From an uncultured Collinsella sp. (GTDB taxonomy: Bacteria > Actinomycetota > Coriobacteriia > Coriobacteriales > Coriobacteriaceae): 64,000 bases of DNA. The stretch is taken from positions 1 through 64,000 of the forward strand of contig UQHS01000009.1 of assembly GCA_900540845.1 (NCBI GenBank). The letters run 5' to 3'. The notes below the pieces were generated by a model. The model searched no databases, was not told the DNA's origin, and saw only the letters and a list, made by a program, of their open reading frames with translations. The position numbers were made by a program, and so were the translations under genes. This document shows positions 36,023 to 43,026 of this stretch, one piece after another (positions within the stretch are counted from its first letter, which is position 1; each line of letters begins with the position of its first letter).

Positions 36023-36153
36023 GCATTGAAATCAAAAAAGATTTTTCCCATTTTCAATATGGGCTTTTTTGTCATGCTTATTTTGCGTATGCTATACAAC
36101 AAAACTAACGACGTATAGACATAGTATAAAAACTATGCCTTAATTTTGTTGTA
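36004..36153 (+). promoter_or_regulatory. Attenuator-like leader RNA before the KTR and methyltransferase genes
   Basis: The core terminator is at 36033-36071: caaaaaag and cttttttg pair outside cccat/atggg, and the T-run is in the right arm. The leader-peptide segment (about 36004-36026) is largely complementary to 36073-36095, giving a larger or competing fold. Two more dyads follow: tacaacaaaa at 36095-36104 with ttttgttgta at 36144-36153, enclosing catagt/actatg. Together they look like a translation-coupled attenuator. Confidence 0.7.
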
Positions 36154-36164
36154 GTATTAATATT

Positions 36165-36344
36165 ATGCTTGAAAAATATTGGATAAAATGTCCAATTTGT
36201 AACGGAAAGACGAGGGTTCAAGTATTTTATAATACGGTATTAAGAAATTTTCCTCTTTTCTGCCCTAAATGTAAATTAACGCATATCGTTGATGTTGAAA
36301 AACTAGAAATCATAATCAAAAACTCTGAAAAACAAACTTTTTAA
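36165..36344 (+). CDS. Cysteine-rich KTR-domain protein
   Basis: The 59-residue product has two CxxC pairs (CPIC near residue 9 and CPKC near residue 33) around GKTRVQVFYNT, the Cys-rich KTR pattern of small zinc-ribbon proteins. These are often encoded beside cargo genes in Tn916-like elements. Function is unknown. The gene is A/T-rich and its ribosome site is weak. It stands 23 bp before the methyltransferase gene and is expected to share its transcript. Confidence 0.85.
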   Translation: MLEKYWIKCPICNGKTRVQVFYNTVLRNFPLFCPKCKLTHIVDVEKLEIIIKNSEKQTF

Positions 36345-36367
36345 TTTTGAAAAGGAAGGATATTTAA

Positions 36368-37357
36368 ATGAAACACTTACCTAAAAGTACACCTACGGAA
36401 ATATTGAATGACCCATACGGATTTACTTACAAAGAAATGTCGGAAGTAATTGGAGAGGATAAAGCAAGAGCCTTATATACGGAATTGTATAAACAGCCAT
36501 TTCACAAAGAAAATCTATCAATATCAACAAAAAAAGTCTATAAAAGTAGCGATACTGAAAAGTATGTTTATGAATTGAAAGATAACAGGTATATTGAAAC
36601 GGTTTTTATTAAACGGCGAGATGGTGGGACTGTTTGCGTAAGTACGCAAGTTGGTTGTTCTGTTGGCTGTATTTTTTGTGAGTCCGGACGCAATGGTTTT
36701 GTTCGTAATCTAACACCGTCTGAAATTGTGCAGCAGGTTGTATTGATACGTCAAAAAGTAAATCGTATCGTTTTTATGGGAATGGGAGAACCTTTATTCA
36801 ATTACGACAACTTGATTGCAGCAATCCATATTCTTCGAGATAGAAATGGACTTAACTTTCCAACCGACGGCATTACCGTATCAACAGTTGGTCCAGTTAA
36901 TCAATTAAAAAAATTGCGCGAAGAACATCTAAAAATTCAGTTGACAATATCTTTACATGCAGCAACACAGGCTGCGAGAAACTGTATCATTCCTCATATG
37001 CACATGTACGCTATTGAAGATGTTGTTAAGCAAGCATTGTCCTATTCTCAAAGGCATAATCGAAAAGTGGTATTTGCGTATTTGCTTTTACCAGGTATAA
37101 ATGACCGTTCCTCAGATATAAGGCAACTTGCAAAATGGTTTAAGGGCAAAAATGTTATGATTAACGTGCTGCAATACAACCCGACGAGTAATTCAAAAAT
37201 TAGAGCACCACAAAAACAAGAAATGGTTGCGTTCAAACATCAATTAGAGCAAACAGGACTTGAAGTTACCATGAGAGTTTCTCATGGTAGAGAGATTAAA
37301 GCAGCTTGTGGACAGTTAGCTAATACATATAATAAAGCCAAAAAACAACAGAAATAA
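36368..37357 (+). CDS. RlmN/Cfr-family radical SAM 23S rRNA methyltransferase carried on a mobile segment
   Basis: This 329-residue protein has a radical SAM cluster C97-x3-C101-x2-C104, Cys90 and Cys314 (AACGQL) matching the RlmN/Cfr catalytic cysteines, and GMGEP. The family methylates A2503 of 23S rRNA: C2 for RlmN, C8 for Cfr. C8 methylation gives resistance to phenicols, lincosamides, oxazolidinones, pleuromutilins and streptogramin A. GMGEP and FVRNLTPSEI look more RlmN-like; CESG after the cluster is unusual. Low GC, an attenuated promoter and transposon context argue against a housekeeping rlmN. AAGGAAGG precedes the ATG. Whether it is C2 or C8 specific cannot be decided from sequence. 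Confidence 0.9.
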   Translation: MKHLPKSTPTEILNDPYGFTYKEMSEVIGEDKARALYTELYKQPFHKENLSISTKKVYKSSDTEKYVYELKDNRYIETVFIKRRDGGTVCVSTQVGCSVGCIFCESGRNGFVRNLTPSEIVQQVVLIRQKVNRIVFMGMGEPLFNYDNLIAAIHILRDRNGLNFPTDGITVSTVGPVNQLKKLREEHLKIQLTISLHAATQAARNCIIPHMHMYAIEDVVKQALSYSQRHNRKVVFAYLLLPGINDRSSDIRQLAKWFKGKNVMINVLQYNPTSNSKIRAPQKQEMVAFKHQLEQTGLEVTMRVSHGREIKAACGQLANTYNKAKKQQK

Positions 37358-37387
37358 TTTAATTAAAAGAGCCAGACGCACAGACGC

Positions 37388-37436
37388 AGAGCCGATAATA
37401 TGCAGTTTGAAATACTGCTGTTATCGGCTCTTTTTT
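37388..37436 (+). terminator. Terminator of the methyltransferase transcript
   Basis: An 11-bp stem (agagccgataa at 37388-37398 with ttatcggctct at 37421-37431) has an inner cagt...actg dyad and is followed by a run of T. Confidence 0.95.
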
Positions 37437-37607
37437 GATTTTAATTTGTGCCCCTAATAACCATATTGGAGCAAAATCAGAACTGTTGCTTGTCGTTCTT
37501 TGATTTCCGCAGCAGCTTTGAAAAATCAAAGCCGCCGTTTCTTTTTATCTTCTAATGAAATGACGCGGTATCACTGTTAAAAGCGGCGGCTAAAGGAGGT
37601 AGCCGCC
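37437..37607 (+). other. Non-coding stretch of the insert
   Basis: No gene is seen until the small open frame at 37608. An 8-bp hairpin at 37585-37607 (ggcggcta / tagccgcc) holds the AAGGAGG ribosome site in its loop directly before that start. Confidence 0.5.
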
Positions 37608-37718
37608 ATGAAGCACATACCCTATCGACAAAATCCGACGGTCATTGACATATCAAAAATAGCCCGACCACCGCCGGGAACCTCTCTACCCTTGACTATG
37701 AACTGTCTAATCATCTAA
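37608..37718 (+). CDS. Small open frame of a Tn916/Tn1549-like element, possibly frameshifted
   Basis: There are 36 codons after a perfect AAAGGAGGT ribosome site. The start MKHIPYRQNPTVIDISKIA is basic and hydrophilic. About codon 26 the neighbouring frame continues without a stop for well over 80 codons (LDYELSNHLNTAYNTY...), so a one-base change near 37685 may have shortened a longer protein. Similar short proteins occur between cargo and sigma genes of such elements, from memory. Function is unknown. Confidence 0.5.
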   Translation: MKHIPYRQNPTVIDISKIARPPPGTSLPLTMNCLII

Positions 37719-37738
37719 ATACTGCTTACAATACCTAT

Positions 37739-37772
37739 ACGCCTGTCCGGGCTTTTCGGACAGGCGTATTTT
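37739..37772 (+). terminator. Terminator before the sigma-like gene
   Basis: An 11-bp perfect stem (acgcctgtccg at 37739-37749 with cggacaggcgt at 37757-37767) is followed by ATTTTG. Confidence 0.9.
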
Positions 37773-37893
37773 GCTGCTCAAAAAATTTTTTGAAAAAATT
37801 TCAAAAAATCTTCGGCGTTTTTCAAAAACGCCGTATTGCCCCGCGAAAAGGGGGAAGCACCACCAACTTTCCAACGAGAAAGGAGGTGAGAAT

Positions 37894-38334
37894 GTGGAAC
37901 CTAATAGCAGGGAGTTTTACAAACAATGTGCTTTTCAGAAGTTTTGTAATACGGTGCTGCACAATGAAGCGTGTGACGCTCACAGGGAGCTGCACAGGCA
38001 TAAGGCAAGGGAAGTCACCTTTTCCGATTTGCCCTTAGACGAAGCGCGGCAACTTCATACCTTTGATGAATATTTCAAACGGGAAACCGCCGAAACCGTC
38101 TTTGAGAAAGCCGGGAAGAAAATCACGCCGAAGCTGCTTCTTGAAGCAATCCGTACTTTGCCGGAAGAAAAGCGCAAAGCCGTACTCCTGTACTATTTCG
38201 AGGGAATGAACGACACCGAGATTGCGAAGTTGTTCAATACATCGAGAAGCACGATACAGTACAGGCGGACAAGCTCTTTTGAGCTGCTAAGAAAATATCT
38301 GGAGGAAAATGCTGATGAATGGGACGAATGGTAA
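37894..38334 (+). CDS. Sigma-70-like factor of a Tn916-family element
   Basis: The GTG at 37894 is chosen because AAAGGAGGTGAG lies just upstream; this gives 146 residues. The C-terminal part (about 95-140) is a sigma region 4 helix-turn-helix (LPEEKRKAVLLYYFEGMNDT, IAKLFNTSRSTIQYRRTSSF). It resembles the small sigma-like regulators encoded before the excision genes of Tn916 relatives. In intact elements these promote expression of transfer or excision functions. None of those genes remains here, so it may have no target in this segment. The gene is complete. Confidence 0.8.
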   Translation: MEPNSREFYKQCAFQKFCNTVLHNEACDAHRELHRHKAREVTFSDLPLDEARQLHTFDEYFKRETAETVFEKAGKKITPKLLLEAIRTLPEEKRKAVLLYYFEGMNDTEIAKLFNTSRSTIQYRRTSSFELLRKYLEENADEWDEW

Positions 38335-38394
38335 CGAACCCGGCTACCCGGAAAATGCCCTTGTTCCCTATCCTGTCATTGTGGCAGCGACAAG
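38315..38394 (+). pseudogene. HTH protein of the element, N-terminal fragment
   Basis: The ATG at 38315 (GGAGG 9 nt upstream) overlaps the end of the sigma gene by 20 bp. About 26 residues (GYPENALVPYPVIVAAT) match the start of the HTH protein that normally follows the sigma gene in Tn916-like elements. The match ends at the right junction, where host DNA resumes. Truncated. Confidence 0.65.
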
Positions 38395-38805
38395 GATGTT
38401 CCCGGCTACGGCTATTACGATCCGGCCGCCCGAGCCTACGAGGGCATGGAAATCGACCTGTGCTATCAGGTCGCGGCCTCCATCTTCGGCGTCAGCTACG
38501 AGGAGGCGCGCGAGCACGAGCTCGTGGTGTTCACCGACGTCACGCCCAAGACCCGCGGCCCCTTCATCGACAACGACCAGCTCGATGTGGTGTGCGCTAC
38601 GTACACCATCACGCCGGCGCTGTTTGGCCAGTCGCGCGAGGCGTTTTACAAGCGCTACTCCGCTGGCAAATGGAAGATGGACGACGGCAAGGACATCGTG
38701 GTCAACCGCGCCAAGCTGGGGCGCCAGGGTTGTGTTGACGTGATTGCTGCTGCGTACCGCTCCAAGCTGGGCGAACTCAATGCGGCGAAGGGAGGCGCGC
38801 AGTAG
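38395..38805 (+). pseudogene. 3' part of the interrupted solute-binding protein gene
   Basis: The sequence resumes with DVPGYGYYDPAARAYEGMEI and runs on through TRGPFIDNDQLDVVCATYTI, the ligand-binding lobe of amino-acid ABC binding proteins. After TYTITP the similarity is lost and a Lys/Arg-rich stretch of unrelated appearance runs to the stop. The second lobe is therefore missing and a further deletion or fusion is likely. No ribosome site supports separate expression. GC content is that of the host. Confidence 0.7.
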
Positions 38806-39111
38806 CGCGGCAACCAACGGAACCGCGGCGGCTGGCGCGCGGCAGCGCAACAACCAGTAGAACCACGAAGGCAGGGGTCCTTTTGCGGCTGCTAGTGACC
38901 CTACATTGTTTTGGCCGTAGCGCATGGGATAAATCTTAGTACATAACACTTAGATTTGATGACTATATGACGCTTAAAAAATTTGCCTGCAATTGAATAG
39001 CGCGTCGCGAGAAGGGCATAAGCAGGTTGTCAAACAAAGACACGCGCCCCGAAGGGCGTGTGCGGCGCGCGAGGCGCCCGCCTCGCGTATATCACGAAGG
39101 AGTGATTGATT
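38806..39111 (+). promoter_or_regulatory. Upstream region of hsp20 with hairpins
   Basis: No gene is seen. A 9-bp perfect hairpin with a 2-nt loop (cgcgaggcg-cc-cgcctcgcg, 39068-39087) lies 9 nt before the AAGGAG ribosome site at 39097-39102. A second weaker GC hairpin lies at about 39040-39061. The middle part (about 38935-38990) is A/T-rich and probably holds the promoter. No CIRCE or HAIR operator was found. Confidence 0.45.
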
Positions 39112-39543
39112 ATGGCAATGGTTCCGTATCGTCAGGGTTATGGCGTCCTTCCCGTTTCCACTAACTCGCTGTTCGATATCTTCGACGACATGATGGACAT
39201 CCCGCGCACCGCGCTGGCCGCCAAGGCGTTCCCCATTGACGTCGAGGACAAGGGTGATGCCTATGAGGTCAAGGCGTACCTCACCGGCGTCACCAAGGAC
39301 GACTTGGATGTCGAGCTCAACGAGGGTCGCCTGTCCATCTCCGTGAACGTCGAGGAGAAGGAAGAGGACAAGGGCAAGAACTACCTGCAGCGCGAGTTCA
39401 CCGCTTACAGCGCCACGCGCGGCGTCTACCTCAAGGACGCGGCAAGCGAGGGCCTCTCCGCCACGTTTGCAGACGGCGTGCTCACGGTCAACGTGCCCAA
39501 GTTCGTCGAGAAGAAGAACGTCACCAAGATCGCCATCGACTAA
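39112..39543 (+). CDS. hsp20: Small heat-shock protein, Hsp20/alpha-crystallin family
   Basis: This 143-residue protein uses the ATG at 39112, 9 nt after AAGGAG. The alpha-crystallin domain spans about residues 38-135: PIDVEDKGDAYEVKAYLTGV, DLDVELNEGRLSISV, and the closing ADGVLTVNVPK with the usual LTV motif. It is a cytoplasmic ATP-independent holdase that keeps unfolding proteins soluble. It is monocistronic, with its own terminator. It lies next to decayed genes on both sides but is itself intact. Confidence 0.95.
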   Translation: MAMVPYRQGYGVLPVSTNSLFDIFDDMMDIPRTALAAKAFPIDVEDKGDAYEVKAYLTGVTKDDLDVELNEGRLSISVNVEEKEEDKGKNYLQREFTAYSATRGVYLKDAASEGLSATFADGVLTVNVPKFVEKKNVTKIAID

Positions 39544-39578
39544 CATCGGCGCCACGCTAAACAGCGGTGTCAACATTT

Positions 39579-39606
39579 GGGCCCGGAGTACAACTCCGGG
39601 CCCTTT
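39579..39606 (+). terminator. Terminator of hsp20
   Basis: A 10-bp GC stem (39579-39588 with 39594-39603) and 5-nt loop are followed by TTT. Confidence 0.85.
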
Positions 39607-39736
39607 CTCATGCCGGAGGGCCGATGGGCGGTGGCCCTCATCTTGTGGCCTCATCCTGTACTCGGTCTTACTCATGCACACGCCGTGCGCCCGCGGGTGT
39701 GGTAGATGCGGTTATTCTTGTGGTAAGAGGGCGGTT

Positions 39737-39910
39737 GATGATTCGTGCACAAGTTTTGACGGCATAGTTGCCGCCATGAAAGCGTTTGCCGAGAAGAACG
39801 GCATCGGGCCGGACAGCGTGATTATGGGCGTGGGATACGACCAAAACGCGCTCGTCGAGGGCAGACACCCCAACCGCCACGTACTCGATCGCGTGTCGAC
39901 CGAGATTCCC
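39737..39910 (+). pseudogene. Remnant of a YtcJ-like amidohydrolase gene
   Basis: One frame reads FDGIVAAMKAFAEKNGIGPD, then VIMGVGYDQNALVEGRHPNR and HVLDRVSTEIP. This resembles an internal part of the large metal-dependent amidohydrolases (YtcJ type). Nothing before or after continues the family, and no start or ribosome site is seen. The rest of the 39604-39942 gap holds no gene. Confidence 0.55.
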
Positions 39911-39942
39911 CGCCTCGCGCGCCTAGCGCGGCGCCTCGTGCC

Positions 39943-40776
39943 CTACAGAACCGAGAACGGCCGGTTTTGCCCTGCGGCGCGGATGCGCAAGCTGGGCAGG
40001 CCCGCCCCGCGTTCGAGCGTGGCGCTCGACCCCAGCTCGTTATCGAGCTGCGCGCCGGCAGCGGCGGCAAGGGCGCGAACGGCCAGGCTCGGCCTGTTGT
40101 TTTCCTGCGAGATGTGCATGGCGATGACGTGCTCGGTGTGCTCGTCGATGAGATGGGGCAGTGCTTTGGCGGCCTGCTCGTTTGAAAGGTGCCCGCGCTC
40201 CGAGATGATGCGGTCTTGCAGGTGGCGGGGGTACGATCCCGTGCGAAGCATCGGGACGTCGTGGTTGCTCTCAAGCGCGAGGATGCGTGCGCCTTGCAGC
40301 AGGCGCATCGCACCTGGGGGCAGGATGCCGGTGTCGGTGGCATAGCCGATGGAGTCCCCGCCGCAAGAAAAGCGAAAGCCCACGGGGTTGACCACGTCGT
40401 GCGACGTGGGGAATGTGTCTACGCGAACGCCGGCGATCTGTATCGATTCGCCCGGCATGAAGGACTGAAACGGCAGGCAGGCGAGGTACTTGCGGGCGTC
40501 TGCCGTGCCCGAGCTGGCATAGAGCTCTCCGTCGAAGCGCTTGACCCATACCGAAACGCCGCTCACGTGGTCGCTGTGCTCATGGGTGAGGATGAGCGCC
40601 CGCACATCGTCTTCGTGCAGGTCGAGGTCGTGCATGCGGGCGAGCACCTCGCGGCGCGAAAAGCCGTTGTCGATCATGATGAGGCCCGAGGGGCCCTCGA
40701 CAAGCGCGCAGTTTCCGCGCGAGCCGCTGCCGAGGATGTGCAGGTGCAGTGCGGTTGATGTGGCGATGGGGCTCAT
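39943..40776 (-). CDS. Metallo-beta-lactamase-fold hydrolase (YycJ/WalJ-like)
   Basis: This 277-residue protein begins with LHILGSGSRGNCALVEG, the typical start of the YycJ group, and has LTHEHSDHVSG (HxHxDH metal motif). A His in TSHDVVNPVGF, an Asp in GYATDTG and a His in VIAMHISQENN complete the metal ligands. YycJ-like proteins are metal-dependent nucleases or phosphodiesterases linked to cell-wall control or DNA repair in other Gram-positives. No WalK/WalR genes are nearby. The ribosome site is weak (GAGGAG about 11 nt upstream). Divergent from tilS. Confidence 0.9.
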   Translation of the reverse strand: MSPIATSTALHLHILGSGSRGNCALVEGPSGLIMIDNGFSRREVLARMHDLDLHEDDVRALILTHEHSDHVSGVSVWVKRFDGELYASSGTADARKYLACLPFQSFMPGESIQIAGVRVDTFPTSHDVVNPVGFRFSCGGDSIGYATDTGILPPGAMRLLQGARILALESNHDVPMLRTGSYPRHLQDRIISERGHLSNEQAAKALPHLIDEHTEHVIAMHISQENNRPSLAVRALAAAAGAQLDNELGSSATLERGAGLPSLRIRAAGQNRPFSVL

Positions 40777-40836
40777 GGCGTCCGGTGCTCCTCATGGATA
40801 CAATGCGTACAGGAATATTTAGCAGGAAGGCGGCAT

Positions 40837-42423
40837 ATGCCTACGGTTTCCCAACGGTATGGCGCGCGGCGCGCCACGGCGTCCGGTGCGCGGGCACGTG
40901 AGCTTGGCGCCCCGGTGGTCCTCATGGTATCAGGCGGCGCGGACTCAACCGCGCTCGCCCTCATGGCGTGCACGGGCGCGCTCGACATTGACGATGGCCG
41001 AGGCCGCACGCGCATCGCGCGCGAGCGACTGCACGTCTTGCACGTGAATCATCATCTCAGGGGAGAGGCCTCCGATGACGACGAGGCCTTCGTGCGGGAT
41101 CTGTGTGCACGCCTGGGGCTGCCCCTGTGTGTGGAACATGCGCATTTCACCGAGCTTAACGGTCAGAATCTGGAAGGGGCGGCACGCGAGGTCCGCTACG
41201 CGGCGGCGCGCCGGTACGTGCACGAGCTGTCTGCCGCGGCGGGAACCCCGCGCTCGGCGGCGCGCATCCTGACGGCCCACACCTCGAGCGACCGCGCCGA
41301 GACCTTTTTCATGAACGCGATCAAGGGCTCGGGTGCGGCGGGGCTGTCGAGCATCCCCCGTCGACGCAACATCATCGTGCGCCCCCTGCTCGATTACACG
41401 CATGAGGAACTCGTCCGGTATCTGGAGGTCTCAGGCCAGGGGTGGCGTGAGGACGAGAGCAATCAGGACACAAGCTACCTGCGCAATTTCGTGCGCCATC
41501 GGCTCATGCCGGTGGCAGCCCAGCGCAATCCGAGCGTCGAGCGCAGCGTGGGCGCCGCATGCGACATCTTGGGGGACGAGGACGCGTTCCTCTCCCAGCT
41601 GGCCGCCACGGCGCTGCGCAGCTGCACGCGGCGCTCGTCCGTGGGCGTGATGGTGCTCGACGCCGATCGCCTCGCGGCGGCGGAGGTCGCCATCGCCCGC
41701 CGCATGGTGCGTCTTGCCGTCGTTGGCCTGGATGCCGAGGTTCGGCTGGAAATGCGCCATGTCGAGGCGGTTCTCTCGTGTGTTGCGGCGGGGCAGGGGT
41801 CGGTCACGCTGCCGGAGGGGATCGATGCGCGCGTGGAGTTTGGTACGCTGACGCTGCGAACTCCGCTTGAACGCGAGGCCCCCACAACGGGTTGGCTGCC
41901 GGTGCCGGGGTCGATACGCGTGGCGGGCGGTTGCGAGATCGCCGCCGAGCTCGTGGACCTTGCCCCGGGCGATGACCCGGTGGACCTTGCCCGGCTCCTG
42001 TCGATGCAGCGGGTGGAGGGCGATCCCGCCGCATCGCTGCAGCCCGCGTCCGTCCTCATCGACGCGGCCGCCCTGGGATACGCGGCGCACGACCTGCCCA
42101 ATCTCGCGCAGGACCAGCGCTGGGGTGCATCGGAGGCCACGGTGAGCCCGGTCGACTCCCCACGCCTGTGGGTCGACGTCCCCGCAGCGGGGGACGTGAT
42201 GTGCCCCTTTGGCATGCAGGGGCGGAGCAAGAAGCTGTCCGACCTGCTCAACGAGGCGCATATCCCCGTGCACGAACGGACCTGCGTGCCCATTGTCCGC
42301 ACGAGGCCCCAGGGCGCGATCGTGTGGGCGGCACCCGTTCGCCTGGATGACCGCTTTAAATGCACCGTAACCAGTAAAGTCCTGGTAAAATTAACATTTC
42401 GTCCCATTGCGGGCGCCCAGTGA
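40837..42423 (+). CDS. tilS: tRNA(Ile)-lysidine synthase
   Basis: This 528-residue protein has the PP-loop SGGADST at residues 32-38 and HVNHHLRGEASDDDE, the TilS N-terminal signature. The central domain and C-terminal segment are also present (GRSKKLSDLLNE, GAIVWAAPVRLDDRF). It converts C34 of the AUA-decoding tRNA-Ile to lysidine using ATP and lysine, and is essential in most bacteria. The ATP site overlaps SGG. Gene order tilS-hpt-ftsH is common in Gram-positive bacteria. GGAAGG precedes the ATG. Confidence 0.95.
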   Translation: MPTVSQRYGARRATASGARARELGAPVVLMVSGGADSTALALMACTGALDIDDGRGRTRIARERLHVLHVNHHLRGEASDDDEAFVRDLCARLGLPLCVEHAHFTELNGQNLEGAAREVRYAAARRYVHELSAAAGTPRSAARILTAHTSSDRAETFFMNAIKGSGAAGLSSIPRRRNIIVRPLLDYTHEELVRYLEVSGQGWREDESNQDTSYLRNFVRHRLMPVAAQRNPSVERSVGAACDILGDEDAFLSQLAATALRSCTRRSSVGVMVLDADRLAAAEVAIARRMVRLAVVGLDAEVRLEMRHVEAVLSCVAAGQGSVTLPEGIDARVEFGTLTLRTPLEREAPTTGWLPVPGSIRVAGGCEIAAELVDLAPGDDPVDLARLLSMQRVEGDPAASLQPASVLIDAAALGYAAHDLPNLAQDQRWGASEATVSPVDSPRLWVDVPAAGDVMCPFGMQGRSKKLSDLLNEAHIPVHERTCVPIVRTRPQGAIVWAAPVRLDDRFKCTVTSKVLVKLTFRPIAGAQ

Positions 42424-42476
42424 CCCTCAAATGGGTATGCTGCAAACGTGTCTACAAATGCCATGAAAGGGATGCC

Positions 42477-43025
42477 ATGGAAACGATTCATCCGGATGTC
42501 GAGACAGTGCTGTTTTCCGAGGAGGAGATCGCCTCTATGGTCAAGCGCCTGGGCGCTCAGATCACCGAGGACTACAAGGGCAAGGACCTCACCCTCATCG
42601 CGGTGCTGCGCGGTGCCGTCGTGTTCATGGGCGATCTAATGCGCGCCATCGACACCCCGCTTGCCATCGACTTCATGGCTGTCTCCAGCTACGGTGACGG
42701 CGCGAAGTCCTCGGGCATCGTGCGCATCATCAAGGACCTGGACATCGACATCAAGGGCCGTGACGTGCTCATCGTCGAGGACATCCTCGATTCCGGCCTG
42801 ACTCTCAAGTACCTGATGGCCAACCTTGCCAGCCGCAAGCCCGCCTCGCTCGAGGTGTGCACCTTCCTGTGGAAGGACGTGGAGGGCAAGCAGGCCGCCA
42901 TCGACCCCAAGTACGTGGGCACGCACTGCCCCGACGAGTTCGTCGTGGGCTATGGCCTCGATTTCGCCGAGCGCTATCGCAACCTGCCGTACGTGGGCGT
43001 GCTCAAGCCGGAGGTTTACGCATAG
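42477..43025 (+). CDS. hpt: Hypoxanthine phosphoribosyltransferase
   Basis: The ATG at 42477 (AAAGGGA 6 nt upstream) gives 182 residues. The type I phosphoribosyltransferase motif VLIVEDILDSGLTLKYL binds PRPP. The N-terminal LFSEEEI and MAVSSYGDG loops and the VGYGLDFAERYRNLPYVG end fit bacterial HPRT. It salvages hypoxanthine (and guanine) to IMP/GMP. One base separates its stop from the ftsH start, so the two genes are translationally coupled. This is a conserved pair. Confidence 0.96.
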   Translation: METIHPDVETVLFSEEEIASMVKRLGAQITEDYKGKDLTLIAVLRGAVVFMGDLMRAIDTPLAIDFMAVSSYGDGAKSSGIVRIIKDLDIDIKGRDVLIVEDILDSGLTLKYLMANLASRKPASLEVCTFLWKDVEGKQAAIDPKYVGTHCPDEFVVGYGLDFAERYRNLPYVGVLKPEVYA

Positions 43026-43026
43026 C

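Larger units (their letters stand above)
35742..38394. mobile_element. 2.65-kb insert derived from a Tn916/Tn1549-like element
   Basis: Base composition falls sharply (about 35-40% G+C over most of it). The gene set matches the regulatory/cargo segment of Tn916-related conjugative transposons: divergent XRE regulator, attenuated cargo promoter, Cys-rich KTR protein, cargo gene, sigma-like factor and HTH protein. The outer genes are each cut at the boundary. The host gene resumes exactly in frame on the right (GVKN | DVPGYG). There is no integrase, excisionase or transfer gene. caag occurs at both junctions (35735-35738 and 38391-38394). Confidence 0.8.

Noticed and set aside
36368..37357. Housekeeping rlmN of the host
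   Set aside because: Its base composition is far below the host, it is preceded by a transposon-type leader and KTR gene, and it lies inside an insertion. A separate chromosomal rlmN is expected elsewhere.
36368..37357. Naming the gene cfr
   Set aside because: GMGEP and RNLT are closer to RlmN than to Cfr (GMGEA). The methylated carbon cannot be inferred, so no symbol was given.
38446..38805. An independent 119-residue gene
   Set aside because: There is no ribosome site, and the first 70 residues are the continuation of the binding protein split by the insertion.
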